Shown here one piece after another: positions 12,201-24,860 of a stretch of 64,000 nucleotides of DNA. A program made the translations under genes and the position numbers. Source of the DNA: Membranipora membranacea (lineage: Eukaryota > Bryozoa > Gymnolaemata > Cheilostomatida > Membraniporidae); NCBI GenBank assembly GCA_914767715.1, contig OU612068.1, positions 2,296,001-2,360,000 on the forward strand, written 5' to 3'. The notes below the pieces were generated by a model that ran no database searches, was not told the origin of the DNA, and saw only the letters and a program-made list of their open reading frames with translations. Within the stretch, counting starts at the first letter, position 1, and each line of letters opens with the position of its first letter.

Positions 12201-15200
12201 ATTTCCCAAACTATGTCCATATGAGTTTTCAATGCTGCAGATTCTGAATCAAAAATAATTTTTATCCTATTATAAACGGTTATCAAGATAACCCTCTTTT
12301 CAGCACGCTTTTCCTATGCGGCGTGGGTTAAAAGTACCTAAAAGGCCTAAATCAGAGCTCAGAAAACTGTCTATGCATTCAGAATAAGCAGGTACCCTCT
12401 TCGTCGGACTGTATTGTCTTCATCTTCTCCGATAGATTTTCTACTTTTGAGGAGGCGTTTCCGATCTGAGTCAGCTCTGCCGATTTCCTCAGTGGTTATC
12501 AGAGGTGTGCACTCAATAACAGGTACTCTATATCGCTATATAATAATAACATGGTATAATCAGAGCTATATTCACCAATGGCTTATATCACAAGCTACTC
12601 AGCCTCAACTAGGAGTTACAGTGAACTATTTCTAACTGCTTGATCAGGCCAGACATTGAGTCATGTTAGTGATAACAGTGGGGTAGCAAATAACACGGGG
12701 AAAAATGAATTAGTGTTTATCAAACACCAAAGCTTTCCTCAAACGACTCTCAAATGTATAACAGGTCAAAAAGCAAGAGGTTTCACAGTTTCTTAGGCCA
12801 ACATTTGGGGTAGCCTTACAACTGCTGGTCACCCATACAGGCAGCAAGGTGGATAATTTGTTTCAGATGAAAGCATAAATCTGATAGCGTGGGGCAACTG
12901 ACACATCGGCCTGTAGCTCAAAATATGCAATTTAAATCATCAGGACAGGTGTATTTAGGCGTTTTCCACTTTATGCATTGGATAAGTCAGGTGTTTTGGT
13001 GTTGCAAATTATTTTGCGCAAAAGGATGCTAATTTGGCAGCCACAGACATGATAAAAGTGACTCAGTTGTGTGTATAGACAGTTTTCTGAGCTCTGATTT
13101 AGGCCTCAATTCGGAGTTGTCCTCTCTCCAGTTTGGTACTTTTAACCCACGCCGCATAGGAAAAACGTGCTGAAAAGAGGGTTATCTTGAAAACAGCTTA
13201 TAAAAGGATAAATATTATTTTTGATTCAGAATCTGCAACATTGAAAACTCATATGGACATAGTTTGGGTAATAATTTTAGTATTTGGATAGTCAATTATA
13301 GCATTTTCTGCCTGTTTTGCGGACAATTTGGCAGATTTTTTCACGAGTTTCGTCACTAAAATTAAGATTTATCAACATTCAAGCGTCCAATTATTTTGAA
13401 ACCCTGTCTCACAGGGTTTTCAATAGTGCAGACTCTGAATCAAAAATCATTTTTATCCTAACATAAGCGGTTTTCAAGATAACCCTCTTTCAGCAGGTTT
13501 TTCCTATGCGGCGTGGGTTAAAAGTACCAAACTGGAAAGAGGACAACTCCGAATTGAGGCATAAATTAGAGCTCAGAAAACTGTCTATTATTTTCACCTA
13601 CTTTGCCCTGACTGATAGGTGTAGCAGTATCAAACACACCAGGAGAATAGCCATCATTTATCTTATTGACGAGTTCACTCAGCTGAGCTTTTCTTTTCAG
13701 GGTCTTTTTGCCTGTGAATATATGAAGATAGGGTGTTACCTAGCTATCTTACCTATCACTTCAGGATAAGGTAGTAGAAATAGCCTTCTATCCAATTCAA
13801 AGTTTACCCACCACTGCAGGGATATATCTCAAGATATTGGTTTGATAGAATGATCAATAGCAAGAGCTTGAGAGAAAATTGAACATCGATTTTACTCTTA
13901 TTTACATTAAACTGACAAGATTCAGTAATAATTTAAGTTTACCTGCTAGTTTGATTTTAGGCGGGATATCCTCGTCATCTTCTGTATGATACTGATAGAC
14001 CTCGGCTGCTCTCTTTCTCTGTCTGTATCTCTCAGTGTTAGGACTGTGAGGTCGCTCATCTCTGACCCTCCCTCTCCTTGTCTCAGTATTAGGACTGTGA
14101 GTACGCTCATCTCGATTTCTGCTCCTCATCTCTGTATTAGGACTGTGAGGTCGCTCATCTCTATCTCTGCTCCTCGTCTCTGTATTAGGACTGTGAGGAC
14201 GCTCACCTCTACCTCTCCTCCTCGGCACAGCGTCAGGAGTATACGACTCATAGCGAGGTGAGTTAGATCTCCTGTGTGATCTACTAGGCTGAGTAGATGT
14301 AACATGTGCCTCATTGTCAAATATCTCTTCTGCCTCAGCGGCCTTTCTTTGTTCATAGAGTTTGAGTGCCACATAAGGGGACCCTCGAGGATCTACTTTG
14401 AGACTCTTAGCTTTATTAGACTTAGTTCTGCGATGGTTCTGTTCAGTCTGTTGTTTTGCCCGACTCTGTGATTTCTTCTGAGAAGCGTTAGGCTCTGAGG
14501 AGGAGGGAAGTTGGGCTGAGGAAGCATTACTAGAGGTCACGGTGGAGGAACCGACTGAATAAAATATGGAAACTTAGCTTTAACAAAACTGTGACACCAG
14601 TGTCCGTTGTTACAAACATATTTCATCACATCGTGGAGAACTTCTAACCCACTTTTGTTATGGATGATCAGAAAAACATTACCACAGACAACATATTGCT
14701 CTAATGAAGACCCAGGAGTGCGGGGGGTTCTTGTTTTTGGCATGATTTGCTCAAGTCAATAGAAGAATGCTTTTCCCAATCCACATAGCAGCGGCAGAGT
14801 CTGCAGGATATCCATATCCATAGTCATTGGCAGTGATTCAGTGTTGTTCATTATACTCACTCACAGACCGTCGATTTGCCCTCTGGTTTCTTTCACTTTG
14901 CTGCTTCTTTTTGCTTCGCCCATTGAATCGTAACTGACATTGATTCCAGTTCTTCGTTCCTACATACTTAGCTACAGCTATCCAGAAGTCTGCAATAAGA
15001 AGAGAAAGCTTAAGTTTATGGTGATATAAGTCATGGATAAGCAGAACTTTTAATACTGTACGTCATCAATCTAGTGTTAGGTCCCATAGGTTCTTCGATT
15101 AATCACAATTATCTGGTGAAATTATCTGAGAAATTACCCGAGTCACAGAAGAATCTACCAGCTGGTATATCGATCAGAGCATTAGTGTATCTCTCTAGTT

Positions 15201-18200
15201 CTGAGCCACTCCATTCTTCTTCCTCCTCCTCCTCCTCTGAGTCGCTATCCTGAGTAAAACAGTAAGCGATGCCTGATAATAGTAACCAACTCATGCTTTA
15301 CCGTGATATGTGTATTATCTTGATTTACGAGTCAACTCAATAAAGGCAATCATCGCAAAATAGAAAAGTTCCTATCATGATGTCATCTATTTGCTCACTG
15401 TTCCCATATATCTTTACCTGCAAGTTAATGACACAGTGAATCAAGTGACTCACCTGCTCCTGAATAACTTTGGGCTTGGATTTCTTGGAAGTTTTATGCG
15501 GCTTCCTCTTGCTTTCATCCGCAGCTACAGATCCCAGTTTACGATTTTCAGCGACCTAAAATGTTGTTGTGTAAAATGAATTTGGGCGAAAACAAGTTTT
15601 CTTTATTTCCCATGCATTTGGGAGTTGGTCCCCTCACCATACCATATAAAGTTATATGGGGAGTAACAGCAATTGCAGAAGCTGAAAGGAAAAGCATCTG
15701 AACATTCTTTAAATCAAGATAAACAATTTTCGTAGAAGGCAAGCCTGTGATCCCTGGCTAGCAAAGGGTATTTCAGTACCAAAGTGATATTTCCATCCAA
15801 AATCACCGGCAACAGGCATACAAGGCACGTAACATTTTTTATAATTATTATTTGTTTTCAAATTTATAGTGATGCCGACCCAGTATTGACGTTTGACATG
15901 CTACCATCTGGTCGGTTTCGTAAAGTAAAGCTGTAAAAGCACGTATAAATCTGAGGCGCAACTGTTTCCGTGCCATTGCAATGAATACATTGAACAAATA
16001 AATCTTAGTCTATGCTTTCTCCACTTTTATTTTTTTCTATTTATACCTGCATTTTATGAGCTCATTTTCCAGTTTTATCAGCAGTCCAGCAATTTTATTT
16101 ATCAGTAGTGATATAATAAAGGTACATACATACATACAATCCATGTGTACGCTGAAGTAGGATGTTCATCAATAGCAAAAGGCACTATCCTTCTCTCACT
16201 GAACTCCTCGTTCATCACCCACGACCAATACAATAGACAGTTTTCTGAGCTCTGATTTAGGCCTCAATTCGGAGTTGTCCTCTCTCCAGTTTGGTACTTT
16301 TAACCCACGCCGCATAGGAAAAACGTGCTGAAAAGAGGGTTATCTTGAAAACCTCTTATAATAGGATAAAAATTATTTTTGATTCAGAATCTGCAACATT
16401 GAAAACTCATACGGACATAGTTTGGGAAATAATTTTAGTATTTGGATAGTCAATTATAGCATATTCTGCCTGTTTTGCGAACAATTTGGCAGAATTTTTC
16501 ATTTTAAAATTAAGATTTATCAACATTCAAGCCTCCAATGATTTGGTACCCCTGTCTCACATGGTTTTCAATGGTGCAAACTCTGAATAAAAAATCATTT
16601 TTATCCTAACATAAGCGGTTTTCAAGATAACCCTCTTTCAGCCGGTTTTTATCTATGCGGCGTGGGTTAAAAGTACCAAGCTGGAGAGAGGACAACTCCG
16701 AATTAAGGCATAAATAAGAGCTCAGAAAACTGTCTATTGATATTAATGCATAACTTACTGTAAGCTCTGTCTTTTGGTAGGTTGCTGTCTTCTTTATTTT
16801 CGAGGCTGGAACAATATAGGTTGTGTCTGTGTACTTCACTCGCTTACCCCCAGGACTCTGCAGACACACAAAAATATAATCATTGTGGATAACTTCACAA
16901 AGTTCCATCCCAGAAAAAAAAATTATCATGATACATCACCATCACCATCATTCCTTACTCAGCAGGTAAACTGCAGATCACAACAAGCATGCTAAAATCC
17001 ACATCATCCTTGAAGTAAGTTTGCTGTTGTTGATACTGATTCACTGCCAAGCTTTGGTTTTATGTTTTGTGTCCATAAAATTTCCAATAATAATGAAAGT
17101 CACACTTTCACTCAATCTGATAAGGTTTTGTGGAGAGGTAGAGCCCAATGAGATGATAAAACTTCAACAATGTGAACTTAGTAGTTGGTTTGTGACACCA
17201 TAAAATAATGATATGACATATTATGATCAAGTAATATCTTACCACATCAGCTCGCTTAGCTGGTCCCTTCTTTGCAGATTTACCCTTGACAGGTTTGAGA
17301 GGAGAGTTGGTCTTACGGTGATACGGCATAGAGAACAGCGGGTCGACTAGAAGAAATATCATAACAAGAATTGTACCTACCAAAATCACTCTACAGTTCT
17401 TGGACTATATAGACCACAATGACACAGCACAAATTTAGCTCTCAGACTATAGCAATAGTATAAAAGAATGTTCACAAATAAGATTCAGAGAAAACTATGA
17501 TTTAAAACTTAGAAATTATTAACTCACCAGCGAGGTTAGATGATGATTGTACGCTAGCAGTACTGGTCTGACTTCTCTTTACAGGCTCATATGAAGGATC
17601 AAACATCAGCAGTGATGCGACGTCATCATCTACTGTAGAGTCTCCTGTAGGCTTAGCCGATGTTTTGTTTTTCCGTGGAGGCCCGGAGGTTTGCTGCCTA
17701 ACCCTAGAACTGTTATGATCAGCTTTCTGTTGGTGTACCTTAGGTGCTTTGGTTTCCCTGGTCAGTCTCGTTGGGTTTGGGGAGCGTATATCAACTTTCC
17801 CCTTGGCACTAGGCTGCTTTCCTGGCTGCTGAACCGACTTTCCTTGTTGGATGTTTTGTACACCCCTTGCTCTGTTAGTTTCTGATTTGGTTGGGGTCTT
17901 GGAGGGAGCTCTTTGATACTCATGATGGTTACCAAGATCCGCTGGATGGTCTGGAAATTTTCCGTCTTCACTCTCAGATTCTAATCTGACGATAGATCTT
18001 TGCTTCCCAGCCCAGGATGGAGGTACTATAGAATCCTGATCGTACATCTCAATCTCCTCCGACTCTGAATCACACTCTCCTATCTGCTCTAAATGTCTAA
18101 ATAGTAATCAGTATACAAACTATTAAATCATTTCAACAATAAACATGAGGGGAGAAGGCAAATCAATTGTCATCCCCTTCTCTCTTGTCCTTACAATAAA

Positions 18201-21200
18201 GGATGGCTCAAAGCATGATGCACCTGTTAGGCGATTACTCACGTTGCTCTGTGTGTGACATTTTCTGAATATTGCTCGTCAGATCTTTGATGAGATCAGT
18301 ATATTTCTTGTGAAATCCTGAATGATGATTCTCAATCTGGCCTATAAAGCAATAAATGACCTCAAACATATCAGTTTTTTCAAGTAGTCTATACTGTCAC
18401 AACATACCTGTCCTGTAGGGATGGATAGGCTGGCTTTCTGTTATGCCTGTGTAGCCAATCATCTACGGTTAATGGCATCATATCCTCTGGGAGATTGCCA
18501 TCATCATGATCATCACTATCGCTTATTGGTTCCTCTTCTATGATTGGCTGACCAGTGTTTTCTTCCTCTACGATTGGTCGCATCTGTTTCCTCATTTGAT
18601 GTCTCACTGGTTCTGCATGCTCGCTGAGATCTTCCTCCTGATCCTCCTCAATTGGTTCCTTCTCATCTCTGATTGGTTGGAGCTGTCTCCTTTGCACCAA
18701 TCCAGTATGTGCATCATATCTTTTATAAGTTGATCTGATTGGTTGATGAGAGTTTTCTCTGGATCCACCACCTGTTCTGACTGGCTCCAGGCTGGAGTTA
18801 TTCAGGTCAGAATTACCTCTGTCATAAGTGACTGTATCACTTTCCTTTATAAGCTTCTCAAGAGCCTGCACCTCACTTTGAGCAGCGTCCAGTTCCTCAG
18901 ACTTTTGGATGTAAGCTGAGATCTTTCTCTCATACTCTTTCTGTAAGTTTCGCGATGCTTTCACAGACCTAAAGAGAAAGTCATTAATAAACACTATCAT
19001 GTGGTCAAGTTTTCAATTTTCAAACACCTGCTACCTTCAGTGATAACAGGTTCTTGATAGTTAAGTTCATAACCAGAAAAAAAACATATAAACATCGAAG
19101 ATGAACAAAAGTTTTTCAAATTTCTTCTATCAATCAAGAGGGCAGGAACAGGAAAAAGACATTACATATTTCCTTTAATAACTGCATTCAGTTTCAGATG
19201 AATGACAGTTAAATTGCATGCAGCACAAGCTTCCGATTCCGTATAAAAAGTGAAACATTTAGACATTAATTATTATTATAGCCCATATTGTATATAGATT
19301 TGATGAACTTACCCTCCAACAGTTAGACGTAGTTTGCCAGCATCAGATGGCGGGAGAGGACGCTTGAAGCCACTGAATACTTGTTTCTCGTTAGTACTGG
19401 TGGTCTGTTTTGTGGCGTAGCCTGACTGTGATGCGTTTCTCTGTGGTGTAAAACTCTGTGAAGAGGGACGCTTGCGCTGAGAAGTGAACCGCTCACCAGA
19501 TTGGTAATTTTCATCGGCAGCTACAATCGGTGTTAGCATGGGGGTTCTCGTATCACTAGGAATAATAAAACAAAATTACCAAAAATTGTTGGATTTTATG
19601 GTTGTATTGCATTCACAGCGAGTTTTTACCATAATATATTATTAGGTCCCCTACAAAGGTATGGGTAACTGACTCGAAGACTCCACAAAGACTGAAAGAC
19701 TGAATAACCAACAAGTCGCATGGGATGTCATTCTACAGGCTATCAATACCGCTTGTGGGTTTTTTCCTAATGAAAACCCTTTTAGGTCTAAATTTGGTTT
19801 ATATATATGTGGCAGACTTAAAACCCTGTGGTACGTCTCAGTCGCTTCCAATTTGGATATTTAAGCTTAATCATCTTTTTTATAAGTTATGGCAATCTTC
19901 AAAGAAAATTTATAAATGGCTAAAAGTTGATAACATTATAATATCTAGATTGCTGCGCGGCAAGTGGAGGGGGAGCAACTCCAAATCCAGGCAAATGCCT
20001 AATAACTGTTGAGAAAGCTTAGCAAGGAAAAACCATCGCATTGGACCTGACTTACTTTTCTGCCATATACATTTGATTGAGCTGGCGAGGAGTGAGAGGT
20101 GCTGAATCTCTGTGCCTATCTGTTATTGCCGTCGATGTTATACTCGGAGCTCTTGATGACGACGGAAATTGATTCACGCTTACCATGTGACTCACTACAC
20201 TGTCAGTATCAACACTGAAAATAAGAGACATAATACTAGAAAATAAACATTGTGTGAGCAGCTTGCTTTAATTTTCGAAAATATAGCAGAACTAAGTTTT
20301 ATACGCTAAGATAGGATAACTTCTTATTATTCATGATAGTCACATCATGAGCTCTTAATTACAAAATCACACAATTGGAAACCTGATAATATGAAAAGTG
20401 GCCATGACTGGGGATTACCCTTTAAGAGCTTGGTTCGATTAGAAACTACCACCTGACTAGACTTGAATAGTAGGAAAATGGGTTGAAGATCAGATAGTCG
20501 AACCAGGACATTTAATTGGAAAACTGGCACAGCACTGGGTAGACTGTTTTTTTTTAAATCGACTCAAATCAAAGTTTTTCATAGCACAATATGATTTACA
20601 ATTATCCTGACTAGACATTCAACACATTCCTCATTTGCAAGGATAAGTTCCTTATAGTCAAGCTAGTGATACATGCATTTTGTGTAACCTAGTAATACAC
20701 ACAACACTAGACAAATCCAACGTCCATGTTAGTTGATTTCACAATTATCATTTATACTCACTCATCGTTGACCAAATGGTAACATTTACCACTAGATGTC
20801 CAAGCGTATGACTTGTCGAGTTTAACGAGCACACTCGTTCTCCAGAGAGGTCCATCATATCTGATAAAGATTATAGTCAGCTCACTTGATCAATATAATA
20901 TCAAAAGCTCCACGTTCTTCATTTATTATGATATTCTCTATATATGACTGATTAAAAACATTGCGATATATATATACACACATACAAGTAGATGGGGAAT
21001 GTTTCAGAGCGCAAGTTATTACAATTAGCGCTATTATTTTTTATATACTGAATCTTTATCCAGCAATGAATGCATCAAATTAAGCATAACAATCTTAAAT
21101 GTGTAGGTCTATTGTGGAAACCATAATTACAATTTACCAGAGACTTACCCGCCTAGATGTCCTTCAACAATCTTCCTGCCATCAAAGATTTTCAGTATTT

Positions 21201-21222
21201 TGTAGCCATACAATTCCATCAT
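9274..21222 (-). CDS. KNL2: Kinetochore-associated protein KNL2 / Mis18-binding protein 1, SANTA plus SANT
   Basis: About 18 exons: 21222-21149, 20860-20762, 20214-20056, 19555-19313, 18968-18408, 18341-18243, 18088-17528, 17346-17243, 16857-16759, 15555-15454, 15249-15138, 14989-14861, 14554-13943, 13711-13602, 12487-12396, 11330-11261, 10830-10659, 9323-9274; about 1,150 aa. Exons 1-2 encode a SANTA domain (KIVEG, WRTSVLV, TSSGKCYHLV). Exons 11-12 encode a SANT/Myb domain (EWSGSELERYTNALIDIP, then FWIAVAKYVGTKNWNQCQLRF). This pair defines KNL2/M18BP1, which recruits the Mis18 complex and licenses CENP-A loading at centromeres. The rest is charged and probably disordered; exon 5 has a heptad-like coiled coil, and exon 13 has tandem RDERPHSPNTE units. 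The ATG at 21222 is the first in the SANTA exon; an upstream exon is possible because an AG sits just before it. All junctions close in phase except 18408/18341. Introns are rich in transposons. Confidence 0.85.
9722..10013 (-). mobile_element. tRNA-derived SINE in last KNL2 intron
   Basis: Read on the minus strand, it begins with a tRNA-like A box (tggtctgatggttaaggg), then a B box (ggttcgattcac) about 35 nt later, then a non-tRNA body. The pol III promoter boxes with correct spacing are the evidence. It is not a functional tRNA, since no cloverleaf closes. It lies between the last two KNL2 exons. Confidence 0.65.
11457..11880 (+). mobile_element. Non-LTR reverse transcriptase remnant, C-terminal part
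   Basis: An open frame (SLIKFYQARIKPTLTYAAPV, then WYSHLP) matches the post-palm thumb region of jockey/CR1-like non-LTR RTs. It continues after a stop in a second frame, so it is a pseudogene. It sits antisense in a KNL2 intron and is abutted by a MITE at 11886. Confidence 0.7.
11886..12373. mobile_element. Long-TIR MITE, copy A
   Basis: Starts TAGACAGTTTTCT and ends AGAAAACTGTCTA. The arms, each about 200 bp, are imperfect inverted repeats (gttatcttgaaa...agataaccctct). It is the same family as the copies at 13076, 16234 and 33556. Flanking TA fits a Tc1/mariner-type target. No coding capacity. Its right end lies 22 nt from the donor of the KNL2 exon at 12487-12396. Confidence 0.8.
13076..13587. 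mobile_element. Long-TIR MITE, copy B
   Basis: Same termini and about 200-bp inverted arms as copy A, about 512 bp long. It ends 15 bp short of the KNL2 exon 13711-13602, so the terminal repeat lies directly beside that exon's donor. Confidence 0.85.
14032..14212 (-). repeat. In-frame tandem repeat in KNL2 exon 13
   Basis: Four copies of a unit of roughly 48 nt encode the RDERPHSPNTE type peptide, an Arg/Ser-rich motif with a repeated SP site. It lies inside the KNL2 coding frame. The copies differ slightly (GERPHSPNTE, DERTHSPNTE). SP sites are typical CDK targets; any phosphorylation is inference. Confidence 0.8.
16234..16736. mobile_element. Long-TIR MITE, copy C
   Basis: Same TAGACAG...CTGTCTA termini and arm sequence as copies A, B and D, about 503 bp. 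It lies in a KNL2 intron, ending 22 bp from the exon 16857-16759. Confidence 0.85.
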
Positions 21223-21643
21223 TTTTATCTGTTCAAGTTGAAGAAAAAGTTGTCACAATAAAATTGCATAATGATAATACAGAGGAATAAAATGAAGAAA
21301 TTGTAGCCTTAAAAACAGCTCTCCAAATTTAAAATGCCTGAGTTATGGTACAGGTCAGCCCATGTGTTGGCACCTCAGAGGTGATAATAAAGGTTTATCA
21401 TTAAGGCTATGGTTGACTTATTGTTTGGGTTGAGTGAAGTAGCCACAGCCAGGTTAGGCCAGTAAGTACTTATTGAGGTGGCATTGAACTGTTTATTGAT
21501 AAACTGTGGCCACATCACTTGTCCTGAGAGCATAATTGGTAGAGCATCGATCAGTATCTCGAAAGCTTAAACCACTGCTGCCACACAGCCAAATATGTGC
21601 GTATTGAATTCTGTATAGCTCAAAACTAATAATCTGAGGCTGC
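21223..21643. other. Region upstream of KNL2, no gene seen
   Basis: Probable 5' flank of KNL2, or its intron if an earlier exon exists. No strong TATA box, no other exon and no named repeat were identified. Confidence 0.4.
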
Positions 21644-21857
21644 AATCTCAGCATCATCACCTAATAAGCAAATAATTTGCACAAACTTATCTTCAAAATC
21701 AGGGTATGGAATTAATTATCTACTGTATCATGAGACGTAGTTACAGTCTTACTAGTGGTAATAAATGACGTCATCAGCTAGTGCGTAGATTTCATGCCCT
21801 GATTTTGAAGATCAGTTTGTGCAAATTATTTACCCATTAGGTGCCAATTCTGAGATT
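21644..21857. repeat. Foldback repeat (MITE-like)
   Basis: Inverted arms of about 60 bp (21644-21708 and 21793-21857) share ataatttgcacaaact and cttcaaaatcaggg, separated by about 85 bp. No coding capacity. The superfamily is not clear. Confidence 0.65.
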
Positions 21858-21977
21858 AAAGTTTGTTGTTTTGTTTGTTTTAATGTACACTCTTTATCCA
21901 AAGATGCTAACATCATGATAAAAATGAATTATGAGATAAAAACCCCCATTGGAGAGAGGAAAAAGAAAAGACATAAG

Positions 21978-22925
21978 TTATAAAAATAATACATGCTTGG
22001 AAAAATAGACTGGGTTCTTCAGGATAGCCTTGCTGCACTTGGTGGTTCGTGATCGTTTGATGTATACATCGGTCTGACACTTGCTAACAGATCTCATCGG
22101 TCTTAGACTAGGTTTCAGATTGAGTTTGTATCTCAATGAATGATCGGGATTGCTCACGATTTGTGTCACATACGTTGAGCATACATCCCGTAGTGTGTCG
22201 CATAGAGTTGTGAGTTTCGCAGCTACAAGTCTGTCAGTATAATGTTCAATGTTGTGGAAGATTATACGTAGAGCTAATTTCTGGATTTTCTCTATTTCGT
22301 CTTTGTGATAGTCCGCTAGAAACGGGTACCATGCAGGGGCAGAATAGGTGACAGTTGGCAGTATTTGAGCCCGATACATCATAACAAGAGTATCTGTGTT
22401 TACCCCCGACTGTTTTAAGACCAACAAGCCATGGATCTTCCTGTTGGCAGATTTCCGGAACTCTGCTACATGAATATTGAACACTAGATGACTGTCAAGT
22501 GTCACACCCAGAAGTCTTGCACTCGTGACATTTGTGACAGACTGGTCTATATCCATTGAGAATTCGGAGTTCATGTTTAGCGATTTTCTGATAGAGATGT
22601 TGAGTGTCCTGGTCTTTTGGACATTGAGGCGCATTTTGTTCTGCGATGCCCAATCACTGCATTCTCTAATTAGTCCTTGTCCGACCACCGGAGGGTCGAA
22701 GTCGACTGAAGATTGTGTACAGTTGGTGGCACTCGTTGCAGACTTGTCCAACGGATAATATGTTGTCGTGTCATCTGCATATTTTATAGTGGCACCAGAG
22801 GGTAGGTCCACAGAGAGTTCCCTGTGGAACTCCAGTGTTGCACGTTCGGTATGTTGACTTAACACCATGAGCTCGAATTGAGACACAGTGTGTTCAGTTG
22901 CGGAGATAATCTGGATCTCAATCAT
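21978..22925 (-). mobile_element. Non-LTR retrotransposon RT fragment, 5' truncated
   Basis: An open frame of 315 codons. LPSGATIKYADDTTTY contains the reverse-transcriptase YADD catalytic box, followed by CSDWASQNKMRLNVQKT and LGVTLDSHLVF, typical of RT motifs D-E in jockey/CR1-like elements, then TVTYSAPAWYPFL. Residues upstream of LPSG do not match RT, so the fragment is truncated or rearranged at the 5' end. No endonuclease domain is seen. Confidence 0.85.
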
Positions 22926-23180
22926 CTTTATGAGCGTTTAAATCTCAACAATAGTTAGGCCTCCCGAATTACAAACAGTTATCATTAAAAATTGCCTGCA
23001 TTTCCGTCAAGGACAGGGGTGTCAAGGAAACCCCTGCCCTACATCTGCCCTGTCTCTGGAAAACCCTGCCTTCTGCCCTTGATGGTATATAAAAACTGTA
23101 GATAATTAATTGCAAAGCTTCCTGCATATCACAAAAACTGAGATTTAAACAAGCAAATATCGGGAGCAGGCCAAGATATA

Positions 23181-23651
23181 AAAGTGTATAGGAAAGTAAG
23201 AAAACAACCTCTGTTTATATCAAAGTTTTGCCAGAGCAATAAACAAAAAAAGTAAATTTTTTCACAGAAGGACATCAATGAATGATGTAATCGATTTCAA
23301 AGCGTGAAAACCAAGGGTCTAAGAGGGTCTAGAGTATGTTATCTCCCCTGTAACAGATTCACACTAAAATGATGATCCACTTACAGTATAACAGTAAGCC
23401 TAACCCGGGCTTGTCTAGGACAGTTACAAGGCTGCTCAACTTACACTAGAAATTATCAAAAAATAGTATTGGATGAAAGGGAGCGTAGCCAGAGATATTT
23501 TAGTGTTAATCCGCAACAGGGAAGATAACACTTTAAATTGGGTTACAACATTCAATAATGTCCTTCTGCAAAAAAATTTTCTTTTTTTGTCCATTGCTCT
23601 GGCAAAACTTTGATATGACCAGTGGTTGTTTTTTCCTTTCCTAGACACTTT
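23181..23651. repeat. Foldback element with ~105-bp arms
   Basis: The left arm from 23181 and right arm to 23651 are inverted copies sharing the perfect core atatcaaagttttgccagag and the motif cagaaggacat. The middle, about 260 bp, is unrelated. No ORF of note. Confidence 0.7.
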
Positions 23652-24054
23652 GAGCCTAAGAAACTGAAAAACCAATTACCTCAATAATGTCAATACTAGA
23701 ATATTGGACAAATTTTATTGAATAAAAGTATTTAATAAAAGTATTCAATTCTAAACTGAGGAAATTTTGTCTGATCTGCACCAAATAACTAGCTACTCAC
23801 CATCATAAATATATAGGACCTAAATGACAGTATAGTTTAATAAATATCTGTTTTCACATAGATTGTATAATTAAAACCTAATGATTACCTGCAATGCCGA
23901 AGCATTTAAAGTCTTGCAGATGGAAAACACCTTGAAGAAAACGAATATGTCATTACTACTGAGTTTGTATCATGCTGGTGAAATACCTACACATCCTCTC
24001 CATGCCCATATCATGATCCCAACATCCAACAATTACCCATGTCACTCTAAGGGC

Positions 24055-24270
24055 TAACCTGTCTTGGCAAGCTTTGTTGTGGGGAAAGCATCTCAACTCT
24101 TGCGAACGACCTATCAAGAGGCCTGAAATGTTGGGATTTCCGTCTCTCCTACCCAAATTCAATTGTGTTTTCTTACGATTTCAAGAGGGGTCAACTCGGC
24201 CTCTCGATAGCTCGTTCGCAAGAGTTGACAAGCTTCGTTTCCTAGCCCACAACAAGGCAGGCTACCATAG
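24055..24270. repeat. Foldback element, imperfect
   Basis: Inverted arms share caactcttgcgaacga and agaggcc; the outer ends carry ctgtcttg.caagc and its complement. About 216 bp. No coding capacity. Confidence 0.6.
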
Positions 24271-24768
24271 AGCCTACGTTTCTATTACACTATATTTTAA
24301 TGGACGCAATGCTTAACTAATTATTTGCAGTTTTCCTCTTCAGCCAGGAATTTTTTCAAAGGCAGGCCGATTTCTTGACACCCAATATAAAAGGGAAACA
24401 TATATACATCAGGTACCCATGGGTTCTCTAGCTTGATCAGATAGGGGAGCACTCTAGCCGCCTTTTGAATGTTGTTTCATAACAAATCTTTATGCTCCAA
24501 GTCAAAGCCTATACAGCTGTGTTCTGTAGAAGCTGTAAGGGTCATGTGAGTGTCATAAGATATGGTCCAATACAGCACCTGTACCACACATCAATGCACG
24601 CATCCTTTAACAACCGTTGCACCTTAGAGGGCATTGTATGACTGTGAGCTTTACCAAATGAGGCCGATCTACTGTGATTATTCAAATAAAATTGGGTACT
24701 GCCCATCAAGAGAACTGGACTTGGTGTGCAATGTTCACACCCTATATAATATATATACAGACCATAGG

Positions 24769-24860
24769 CATCTGGAGTTACAAGCATGCATAATTTACCC
24801 ATGTCCAGGTGGTTGATACTGGACATGGGCAAATTTATGCATGCTTAACTCCAGATGCCT
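24769..24860. repeat. Hairpin, ~39-bp stems
   Basis: catctggagtt.aagcatgcat...catgtcca on the left is repeated in inverted orientation on the right, across a loop of about 13 nt. This is a small foldback or MITE end pair. Confidence 0.6.

Noticed and set aside
13986-14261. 91-codon plus-strand open frame
   Set aside because: Antisense shadow of the Arg/Ser-rich KNL2 repeat exon; low complexity.
14537-14743. 68-codon minus-strand open frame just upstream of KNL2 exon 13
   Set aside because: It overlaps the acceptor and the KNL2 exon in another frame. Neither end fits the phases of the neighbouring exons, so it is probably intronic.
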